A stretch of DNA of 6,116 nt from Acholeplasmataceae bacterium (GTDB taxonomy: Bacteria; Bacillota_I; Bacilli_A; Acholeplasmatales; Acholeplasmataceae). The translations under genes and the position numbers were made by a program. Below, piece after piece: positions 1 through 5,123 of this stretch. Position 1 is the first letter of the stretch, and each line of letters starts with the position of its first letter. The stretch lies in assembly GCA_023230825.1 (NCBI GenBank), contig JALNWO010000099.1, positions 1 to 6,116 on the forward strand, in the 5' to 3' direction. Below the pieces are notes generated by a model, which ran no database searches, was not told the DNA's origin, and saw nothing but the letters and a program-made list of their open reading frames with translations.

Positions 1-2
1 AA

Positions 3-101
3 TGGTTGAAACACGCCCTGCAAAACATCAACACAATCAACCACAAAAATGTCCGCACGCTATATCCGCAGAATTATAAGAATTTAGCCAAACAAAAATA
101 G
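3..101 (+). CDS. IS66-like transposase, C-terminal fragment (cut by window start)
   Basis: An open frame enters from the left edge and ends at TAG 99-101, giving 32 visible residues. The pattern WLKHALQNI, then NHKNVRTLYPQNYKN near the end, resembles the short C-terminal segment of IS66-family transposases: W-L-x(3)-L-x-x-I, a few residues, L, then LLP-x-N-W/Y-K. IS66 transposases are DDE enzymes that move their own element, and the catalytic part would lie outside the window. The element probably ends about 22 bases after the stop (see the gene remnant at 109-232). The family call rests on a short C-terminal pattern only, with no catalytic residues visible. Confidence 0.6.
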   Translation, partial: WLKHALQNINTINHKNVRTLYPQNYKNLAKQK

Positions 102-123
102 ATGTAGTTCATAGGGCGGATAC
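101..123 (+). mobile_element. Probable right end of the IS66-like element
   Basis: Just after the transposase stop the sequence reads GGGCGGATAC (114-123). On the minus strand this is GTATCCGCCC, a GTA-started GC-rich terminus of the kind IS66 elements carry. A minus-strand reading frame that looks protein-coding at 124-232 loses its protein character here and meets a stop at 109-111, which fits an insertion at about 123/124. The left terminus is outside the window, so the inverted repeat cannot be confirmed. The exact boundary is inferred. Confidence 0.4.
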
Positions 124-232
124 CTTGTCTTTACTACCTACAAAATTATCACCGTGTTCTTTCTCTACAATATCAAATGCTTCTTGTTCGTTGTTTGCTA
201 TTACTGTAACACTAAGTACAATGCTATAACCA
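109..232 (-). pseudogene. Gene remnant, 3' end replaced by IS66-like element, no start codon
   Basis: The minus strand has an open frame from 267 to a TGA at 109-111. From about 232 leftward it reads like real protein: YSIVLSVTVIANNEQEAFD, followed by IVEKEHGDNFVGSKDK. The pattern is a hydrophobic beta strand, then an acidic amphipathic helix, and it suggests a small alpha/beta domain. The last codons (V-S-A-L-stop) are read from the presumed IS end. No ATG, GTG or TTG precedes the coding-like part in frame. It begins exactly at GTTATAG (230-224), the R'-like edge of palindrome site A, so the 5' end was probably lost or changed there. No family is recognised. It is best treated as a fragment of a small hypothetical gene broken at both ends. 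Confidence 0.5.
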
Positions 233-364
233 AATACTGCGGTCTCGGCTATGCGTAGTGCGGGATTTCAAGGCACTTACCTTTCAATTTAGCACTGAGT
301 TTATTAAATGTAATTACTTTTATATCAGCAATTTCGCCCGCATTACGTATAGCCAATGTTGGGC
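224..364 (-). repeat. attC-like imperfect palindrome, site A (3' of the RM operon)
   Basis: The arms GGCTATGCGTAGTGCGGG (247-264) and CCCGCATTACGTATAGCC (337-354) are inverted copies with 16 of 18 bases matching, around a 72-nt loop. On the minus strand the palindrome is flanked by GCCCAAC (364-358), a perfect RYYYAAC box, and GTTATAG (230-224), a GTT core. An AAC box, mismatched arms, a variable loop and then GTT is the architecture of integron attC sites, and 141 nt is at the long end of their usual range. An alternative is a dispersed Bacteroidetes palindromic repeat unrelated to integrons. The palindrome is certain; calling it attC is inference. Confidence 0.5.
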
Positions 365-389
365 AATCGTACTTTTTTTCGTCCGTCTG

Positions 390-479
390 TTAGCGTTGGC
401 AAAGACATACTCTTTTGCAATTTTTGGCTATAGCGATGGCTGGTGCGAATTGCAAATGTGTATAGCTTTAAGCGTTGGC
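390..479. repeat. Hairpin between two direct AGCGTTGGC copies, 3' of hsdS
   Basis: AGCGTTGGC occurs at 392-400 and again at 471-479 in the same direction. Between them lies an inverted repeat, ATACTCTTTTGCAATT (407-422) against AATTGCAAATGTGTAT (448-463), with 14 of 16 positions paired including 9 perfect inner ones, and a 25-nt loop. The second copy sits one base from the hsdS stop codon. A third copy of the 9-mer in the same direction at 4314-4322 lies on the other side of the RM operon. The hairpin lacks a T tract after it, so it is not a standard intrinsic terminator, although it may still stabilise the 3' end of the operon mRNA. Confidence 0.65.
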
Positions 480-480
480 A

Positions 481-1965
481 TTATTTCGTGTCATTTATTA
501 TATTTTCCATTCTTTTAATAGCTTCCTGTTCTTTCAGGTGTGCTTTGTATCTGAGTTCGTTTGCAAGTAAAACCAAATCATTAATTTCTTTTTGTTTTTT
601 ATCGTTTCTCAAAAGGGGAATATCAATACTTGACAACATTGCAGGTTCCATAGCATCTACAACACCACCATAAATTTGTCTCTTTATTAGAATGCTTCCA
701 TATTCAGAATTTAAAATTGCGAACAAATAACCCGCAATGTTTTCATTGGCAGGCCTTATATTAATTATGTTGTCGCTGATTGCTTTAGCCGAAAAATGTT
801 CAGGTGCAAAAACCACTTTTCCTATTGTACCTCTTGAAGGTGTCAAAATATCGTTTTTAGAAATTTTTAAATCACCTTCTAATTGTTTCTTATGAACGAC
901 CTTAGAAAGGTGCTTTTCTGTAGTAGGATTTAATTGAAATAAATCTCTACCACCCAAAAACTGCACACCATTTTCTGCGTCAACATAAGTTCTGCTAAAA
1001 CGTCCAGGAAGGACAATATCTTTTGTTAAGATTGAATCAGATAGCTTAATTAATTGTTTTGCATTTTTCTTTAATGCTGATTCAACTTGCTTAACTATAG
1101 GTATGTGAAACGAACCGTCTAAACGCAATCTTAAATCACTCAATTTTGTAGTGTAATTTCTTAACTCTACAGAATTGTCAAAGTATTCTGTTTTTAATTC
1201 TTCAATTGGTTTAAGTTGAAGTTCTTTGTATAGAATTGATTCTGCTTTATCAATTAAATCGTTTGATTCGTCACGTAAATCGTAAGATTCTATTACAAGT
1301 TCGTGTATTTCCTTCTTTAGTGTTTCAGGTGCATTTGGAACTACTATATTTTCAAAATGTTGTGGTTCTATTTGGTCTACAACAGCACCAAAGATATTGC
1401 CCTTCACAAGTGTTTGTCCTGTGTTAGTTTGAAGAAAAGTAAATAAGTAACCCGCATACTCTTTAGCTATAATTCTAATTGCGTGCTCACTTATCAAATT
1501 TTTCGAAAGAGTATTGTTCACAAAAGTTACCTTACCAATTGTGCCTGAACGAGAAATTAGAATTGTTCCTTTATCAACTTTAAAAGGTTTAATGTTAATT
1601 ACATTGGAAGAAAGAAATTTTACTGCTTTTGGATATATATTTAGCATTTCAGCACTACCTAAAAAACCGATAGCACCTTGCGTATTTTTTGCAACATAAT
1701 TTCTTTTAGCTCTACCACCATAAAAACAGTCTTTGATAAAACCATTTATTGACCAAGCGTAAGCATAACCATTTCTGTTATTTAGTATTTTTTCTTTTGC
1801 AATTTTTGCATCAATACTAAATGCACTTGCTTCAAATCTTAGATTATTGTTAAGAACTTCTGACAAAGAAACAGAAGTGTATTTGAGTTGGTCAGGCAAA
1901 TAGGTGTAGTCAATTTCCTTTTCAACTTCTTGGAACTTATATGCTAAATTGCTTCTATCTACCAT
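481..1965 (-). CDS. hsdS: Restriction-modification specificity subunit (HsdS-like), two TRDs
   Basis: This 494-residue protein chooses the DNA sequence recognised by the methyltransferase/nuclease subunit. It contains two homologous halves offset by about 240 residues. The first has SRSGTIGKV at 138-146, AGYLF at 171-175 and GAVVDQIEP at 193-201. The second has PSRGTIGKV at 376-384, AGYLF at 411-415 and GGVVDAMEP at 433-441. Each half is followed by a charged helical stretch (about 213-255 and 455-490), as in the conserved spacer helices of type I S subunits, so two target recognition domains and a bipartite target are expected. The ATG overlaps the stop of the upstream gene by 7 nt (ATGGTAG), indicating translational coupling. 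The length is normal for a two-TRD S subunit and no frameshift is visible. The recognition sequence cannot be read from the protein. Confidence 0.92.
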   Translation of the reverse strand: MVDRSNLAYKFQEVEKEIDYTYLPDQLKYTSVSLSEVLNNNLRFEASAFSIDAKIAKEKILNNRNGYAYAWSINGFIKDCFYGGRAKRNYVAKNTQGAIGFLGSAEMLNIYPKAVKFLSSNVINIKPFKVDKGTILISRSGTIGKVTFVNNTLSKNLISEHAIRIIAKEYAGYLFTFLQTNTGQTLVKGNIFGAVVDQIEPQHFENIVVPNAPETLKKEIHELVIESYDLRDESNDLIDKAESILYKELQLKPIEELKTEYFDNSVELRNYTTKLSDLRLRLDGSFHIPIVKQVESALKKNAKQLIKLSDSILTKDIVLPGRFSRTYVDAENGVQFLGGRDLFQLNPTTEKHLSKVVHKKQLEGDLKISKNDILTPSRGTIGKVVFAPEHFSAKAISDNIINIRPANENIAGYLFAILNSEYGSILIKRQIYGGVVDAMEPAMLSSIDIPLLRNDKKQKEINDLVLLANELRYKAHLKEQEAIKRMENIINDTK

Positions 1966-3983
1966 GCTATTCCCTGTTTAGTTTTCCATTTAGAAAAAAC
2001 ATCTGCAACGTGAATAGTCTGGTCATTCACTATTTTTTTTTGTGTAACTTCTTTACGAGCAATTAGATTTCCGTCAGCGTCTTTTTCTTTTACGAGTTCC
2101 TCAACTTCAATCAATATAATATTTCCCTTTTCATCTCTTTTGAAGATTTTCCCGCCTCTTTTATCATGTCCAATATGATCAATCATAGTCATAAAAATAT
2201 CATAATCGATTATTTGTCTTGACTTTTCTTCCTCAGCAATCTCCGTTTTAGTTTTCTTCTGTAGAAATAAGATAGAACATTGCGTCCCATTTCTTGGTTG
2301 GAATGCATCAGCATGTAAATCAACACTTGCGATAATTTTGGTGTTTTTAATCAACCAATAACGAATGTATTCGAGTCCCGGTGCTCCTAATATCGAATCA
2401 GGTAAAACAATTGCAGTTCTACCGCCTTCTTTTAAAAGTTGAATAATTCGTTCAATGAAAAGTTGTTCAGGAGGAACACTTGACTGCAGTCGGTCTGTTT
2501 TAAACCAATTTCCATCTTCGTCTTTGTTCCATATGTAAGCTATCTCAAATTGCTCAAGAATCTGTTGATCTTTAATTGGGATTTTTGAGCCAAAAGGTGG
2601 GTTGGTTACGATAATATCGAAATGAGCCAAACTTTTGTGATTGCGAATATCACTTGCTGAAATTCCCAATGCCTTTGCAAGTTTCTTTTTGGTTTCCTCT
2701 TCCCATTCTTGAGGTGGTAATAAAGAATTGAGTTGAAGAATATTTCCGCTGCCGTCATTATTCATTACCATATTCATTTTGGTTGCTTTTACCAAGTCTG
2801 GATTTATGTCAAAACCAAAATAGTTTTCAGAAGCAATTTCAGAAATTTTATCGTTAAATGCTTTTCTTACGTCCGGACTCCATCCTTCTTCTTCGCCATA
2901 TTGCCTTTCCATTCTTTTACGTAAAGAATCAATCACTGCTGTCATAGCTGTAACTACAAAGCCACCCGTCCCGCAACTACTATCCAAAACTCGTTCAGTC
3001 TCTTTGGGATTAATCATAGCAACTGCCATTTTCATCACGTTTCGTGGTGTGAAAAATTCGCCTCTATCTCCCCTTAGGTTTGCACCAACAATTTCTTCAT
3101 AGGCTTTTCCTTTTATGTCAATATTGGTAGTTAGAAGAGCATATTTTTGAAGTTCAGCAACCAAATATGTTACGGTTCTTGGTGCTAATTTTATTTCGTC
3201 ATTTTTATCAAATATTTGTCCATGTCTTTTTTTAACATCCTCAAATATTTTAGAAATTCTCTTGTAAACGCTGGCTTGTCCGTCTTTGTAATTTCTCTCT
3301 TTTGAAGTAGTGAAAAACTCTACTGGTTCAAGTAAGTTACGTTCGTCATGAATTTTGCAGAAAATGATTTTAAGAAATTCAAAAAATGCAGGTTGCTTTT
3401 GCAAACCTTCATTGACATAAATAATGTTATGACAGGTTTTGAAAGTAAAGAGCAAATTGTCTTCGTAAGCCTTTATTAAAGTATTTCGATTTGGTCTTTC
3501 GTGTTCGTCAGTTGTACCGTCAGCAGAAGGAATGTCGTTAAACTCTTCGTAAACATATTTTCCTTGTTCGTTCCTAACTCTCCGCCAAACTTCCTTGTGC
3601 ATTCCGTTTGTCCACATTCCCCACTCACAGTTTCCGCAAGCAGCCATGTACGATTTCATTTGCTCAACTCCGTTGTTTTTGTCGGTCGGCTTTACGGATT
3701 CTTTTTTGCATTCAATGACTAACCAAATATTGTCTTGGTCTTTCATTTCTTCTTCTGTTGTTCCTTTTGGGAAAATTACAATGTCTGCTCGTTTTTTACC
3801 CGAACCCATTTGAATTCCATACTCAATTTTGATTTGTTCTTTTGAGTATTTGTGTTCATTAATCAATCTTTTTTCAACGGTCTGTCTAACGTACTCTTCG
3901 GGTGTGTCAACTCGAATTGTACCGTCTATATAATCCCTTATTTTTCCTTCGGGAATTGAAATGATAACTTTAGTTTCTATCAT
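1959..3983 (-). CDS. Nuclease-N6-adenine methyltransferase fusion (type I/IIB-like RM subunit)
   Basis: This 674-residue protein joins two activities. Residues 1-150 resemble the HsdR N-terminal nuclease fold: a PD-(D/E)XK-like core with D67 in KKRADIVIF, then E91-x-K93 in WLVIECKKE, and a conserved GMWTNG strand at 122-127. From about 170 on it is an HsdM-type N6-DNA methyltransferase, with GEFFTP at 308-313, SAM motif I DSSCGTGG at 334-341, a second SAM-pocket motif FGFDINP at 389-395, and catalytic motif IV NPPFG at 461-465. Type I HsdM proteins are shorter, near 530 residues, and have no nuclease; the extra N-terminus and overall size are closer to the A subunit of BcgI-like enzymes. The start overlaps the controller gene by 14 nt and the end overlaps hsdS by 7 nt. 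No separate hsdR is present in the window. Methyltransferase activity is near certain; cleavage by the N-terminal domain is inferred from the motif. Confidence 0.9.
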   Translation of the reverse strand: MIETKVIISIPEGKIRDYIDGTIRVDTPEEYVRQTVEKRLINEHKYSKEQIKIEYGIQMGSGKKRADIVIFPKGTTEEEMKDQDNIWLVIECKKESVKPTDKNNGVEQMKSYMAACGNCEWGMWTNGMHKEVWRRVRNEQGKYVYEEFNDIPSADGTTDEHERPNRNTLIKAYEDNLLFTFKTCHNIIYVNEGLQKQPAFFEFLKIIFCKIHDERNLLEPVEFFTTSKERNYKDGQASVYKRISKIFEDVKKRHGQIFDKNDEIKLAPRTVTYLVAELQKYALLTTNIDIKGKAYEEIVGANLRGDRGEFFTPRNVMKMAVAMINPKETERVLDSSCGTGGFVVTAMTAVIDSLRKRMERQYGEEEGWSPDVRKAFNDKISEIASENYFGFDINPDLVKATKMNMVMNNDGSGNILQLNSLLPPQEWEEETKKKLAKALGISASDIRNHKSLAHFDIIVTNPPFGSKIPIKDQQILEQFEIAYIWNKDEDGNWFKTDRLQSSVPPEQLFIERIIQLLKEGGRTAIVLPDSILGAPGLEYIRYWLIKNTKIIASVDLHADAFQPRNGTQCSILFLQKKTKTEIAEEEKSRQIIDYDIFMTMIDHIGHDKRGGKIFKRDEKGNIILIEVEELVKEKDADGNLIARKEVTQKKIVNDQTIHVADVFSKWKTKQGIAW

Positions 3984-4179
3984 TGTTGTTTTTTTTATTT
4001 ACTAACAATTCAGTTGCTTGTACTTGTAAAATGTCTGCTATTTTATACAAATCCTCAACACTGGGCTGTCTAACATTTCGAGCATACTCGTTTATTGTTG
4101 TGTAGCTTTTATTCATTTTCTTAGCAAGCCAAGTCTGTGTTATTCCTTTTGCTTTAAGGATTTCTTTAATTCGGTTCAT
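3970..4179 (-). CDS. HTH (Cro/C1-type) regulator, probable RM controller protein
   Basis: A 69-residue DNA-binding protein is read from ATG 4179. An in-frame TTG two codons earlier (4185) is less likely as start. Residues 1-60 form a complete XRE-type five-helix domain: the scaffold helix NRIKEILKAKG, then ITQTWLAKKM as helix 2, NKSYTTINEYARN as the recognition helix, and the tail PSVEDLYKIADILQV. After that only a short basic/Asn tail remains, so there is no effector domain. Small proteins of this kind in front of RM genes act as controller (C) proteins that delay nuclease expression after entry into a new host and repress themselves at high dose. Its position as first gene, the 14-nt overlap with the methyltransferase gene and the paired operator-like boxes upstream all fit. 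That role is inferred from context. Confidence 0.85.
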   Translation of the reverse strand: MNRIKEILKAKGITQTWLAKKMNKSYTTINEYARNVRQPSVEDLYKIADILQVQATELLVNKKNNNDRN

Positions 4180-4203
4180 TTTCAAACCTATTTAATTTTG
4201 TCG

Positions 4204-4211
4204 CAAAAATA
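4204..4211 (-). promoter_or_regulatory. Candidate Bacteroidetes -7 element for the RM operon
   Basis: The minus strand reads TATTTTTG, an exact match to the Bacteroidetes -7 consensus TAnnTTTG, 24 nt before the controller ATG. A matching -33 TTTG at the usual 19-21 nt spacing is not visible; the only nearby TTTG lies 3 nt away. The promoter may therefore be weak or activator-dependent, which would suit control by the adjacent operator-like boxes. A chance match is possible in sequence this AT-rich. Confidence 0.45.
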
Positions 4212-4217
4212 GTCAAA

Positions 4218-4260
4218 TTCGCTGTTTTATAGTGAATAATTTCGCTTTTTATCAATGTAA
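4218..4260. promoter_or_regulatory. Tandem operator-like boxes before the controller gene
   Basis: Box 1 is TTCGCTGTTTTATAGTGAA (4218-4236), an imperfect palindrome: TTCGCTG against TAGTGAA across a TTTTA spacer, with 5 of 7 positions paired. Box 2 starts at 4241 with TTCGCTTTTTAT and ends in GTAA at 4260, repeating the TTCGCT-T4-AT core 23 bp further upstream, about two helical turns. Box 1 lies directly upstream of the putative -7 element. Two tandem half-conserved palindromes in front of an XRE gene are typical of C-protein operators, where the distal site activates and the proximal one represses. Binding is inferred. Confidence 0.5.
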
Positions 4261-4301
4261 ATATTCATTGTCTTGTCGTGGTTCGGAAAAAGGTAAGCTC
4301 T

Positions 4302-4387
4302 TTTGGTTTTTTTAGCGTTGGCTCGTGTGCCGGCAAAAACCAAATGTGCTGTTTGTGCGGCTGGCTTTTTGTATGTTGCCCAACGTC
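4302..4387. repeat. Inverted-repeat block with AGCGTTGGC, upstream of the RM operon
   Basis: A perfect 10-bp inverted repeat, TTTGGTTTTT (4302-4311) and AAAAACCAAA (4335-4344), encloses AGCGTTGGC (4314-4322) and GCCGGC (4329-4334). GTTGGC and GCCGGC can also pair if G-U is allowed, extending the hairpin. Further right, GCCCAACGT (4378-4386) inverts the CGTTGG core of the first box. The 9-mer matches both copies beyond hsdS, in the same direction. With the operators and promoter at 4204-4260, this accounts for most of the gene-free stretch 4180-4524. It looks like a dispersed non-coding repeat rather than a gene. Confidence 0.6.
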
Positions 4388-4435
4388 ATTTCTTTCTGTT
4401 GTAAATATTCTATATACGTTCATAAATGTAACTGT

Positions 4436-4530
4436 TGCTAACAAGGTATATATGCAATACCTTATTAAGGTTTATACTAATTTTTTAAGTTTCTGCTTCG
4501 GGTACTGCATATATACCCAAAACGTTATGT
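4436..4530 (-). repeat. attC-like imperfect palindrome, site B (3' of the HNH gene)
   Basis: The arms GGTATATATGCAATACC (4445-4461) and GGTACTGCATATATACC (4501-4517) are inverted copies with 16 of 17 bases paired, around a 39-nt loop. On the minus strand the outer boxes are ACATAAC (4530-4524) and GTTAGCA (4442-4436), which gives R''-like AAC and R'-like GTT edges. The total of 95 nt is typical of attC. The TAA of the HNH gene (4527-4525) is formed by the R''-like box itself, as is common in integron cassettes. The arms do not have a T tract after them in the gene's direction, so a terminator role is less likely. Confidence 0.6.
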
Positions 4531-4935
4531 GAGATGCTCGGTAAACGGCAAATCAACAAGTCCTTTCTTTTTATTTAGTGTTTCTTTAGTATTTTTTCTA
4601 TGGTGTTCTTTATCGTAGTTCAAATGGCATTTTTGACAAAGTGCTTTTAAGTTTGACGGATCATTATTGTTAATGTCGTGGTCTAAATGAGCTATGGTGA
4701 GAACTATTCTAATGTGTTTAGAAGTTGATAGTATTTCATCAAACATATCAATGCCATGAAGTTCCAATTGTTGAATTATGAAACTGTCATTATAAAAAAC
4801 TCCCGATTTATCCCTAAAGCCAGTATCATAGTTTTTGACTCCGCAAAATTCACAGCAATTTTTAGCACGTTCCATTATTGTAGGTCTTATTTCTGTTTTC
4901 CAGTTTGACGGATATTTTTTGTAATCTATAGGCAT
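4525..4935 (-). CDS. Small HNH endonuclease-family protein
   Basis: This 136-residue protein has a complete HNH/McrA-type zinc motif: C28-x2-C31 (CEFC), then the beta-turn with A-H83-L-D85-H86-D87, N95 in NDPSNLKALC, and C100-x2-C103-H104. The four cysteines should hold a structural zinc, while the His/Asp group and N95 would place the catalytic metal. The insert at 35-75 between the zinc halves is longer than in minimal HNH domains. No other domain is present, so substrate and partner are unknown; stand-alone members are found in phages, RM loci and cassette arrays. The gene lies alone between palindromes B and C, starts 40 nt after the GTTATGT edge of site C with no promoter or Shine-Dalgarno visible, and its stop lies in site B. 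Gene certain, nuclease activity likely, biological role unknown. Confidence 0.88.
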   Translation of the reverse strand: MPIDYKKYPSNWKTEIRPTIMERAKNCCEFCGVKNYDTGFRDKSGVFYNDSFIIQQLELHGIDMFDEILSTSKHIRIVLTIAHLDHDINNNDPSNLKALCQKCHLNYDKEHHRKNTKETLNKKKGLVDLPFTEHLT

Positions 4936-4969
4936 AATTTTAAATTTTAGTTTTTAAATCCCGCACCTC

Positions 4970-5064
4970 ACATAACTTGGGTTTTGCGTCAGGCGGGCTA
5001 ACGTTCGTGGTCGAAATTCAGTCGAATTTCTCCCGCCCGAACGCAAAGCCCTTGCTCGTTATGT
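4970..5064 (-). repeat. attC-like long palindrome, site C (between HNH and traX)
   Basis: The outer boxes ACATAAC (4970-4976) and GTTATGT (5058-5064) are perfect inverted 7-mers. Inside, GGGTTTTGCGT (4979-4989) pairs with ACGCAAAGCCC (5041-5051) with one mismatch, and after a one-base bulge AGGCGGG (4991-4997) pairs with CCCGCCC (5032-5038), one position being A opposite C. The loop holds CTAACGTTCGTGG and a second perfect hairpin, GAAATTC-AGTC-GAATTTC (5013-5030). Bulged, mismatched arms between AAC and GTT boxes resemble a folded attC strand. Length is 95 nt, identical to site B. It could instead be a REP-like palindrome or an mRNA-stabilising hairpin after traX. Confidence 0.6.
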
Positions 5065-5123
5065 ATTATTATAATGCGAATTTACAACATATATTTCAAT
5101 AAATCTACATATTTGTTGTTTTT

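Noticed and set aside
258..673. Two overlapping plus-strand open frames of 86 and 76 codons
   Set aside because: They cover palindrome A, the AGCGTTGGC hairpin and the antisense of the hsdS 3' end. Their phenylalanine- and serine-rich low-complexity translations are typical of antisense shadows.
4302..4387. Considered as a fourth attC-like site
   Set aside because: Its outer boxes are in the order GTT then AAC, the reverse of attC, so it was kept as a separate repeat class.
4265..4423. A 52-codon minus-strand open frame (ATG 4423 to TGA 4265) upstream of the controller gene
   Set aside because: It reads through the inverted-repeat block at 4302-4387 and runs into the edge of the operator region. 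Its composition (Lys, His, Thr, Pro) follows the repeat rather than a protein fold.
4278..4532. An 84-codon plus-strand open frame crossing the intergenic region
   Set aside because: It runs through both the AGCGTTGGC block and palindrome site B. It has no domain and is better explained by the repeats.
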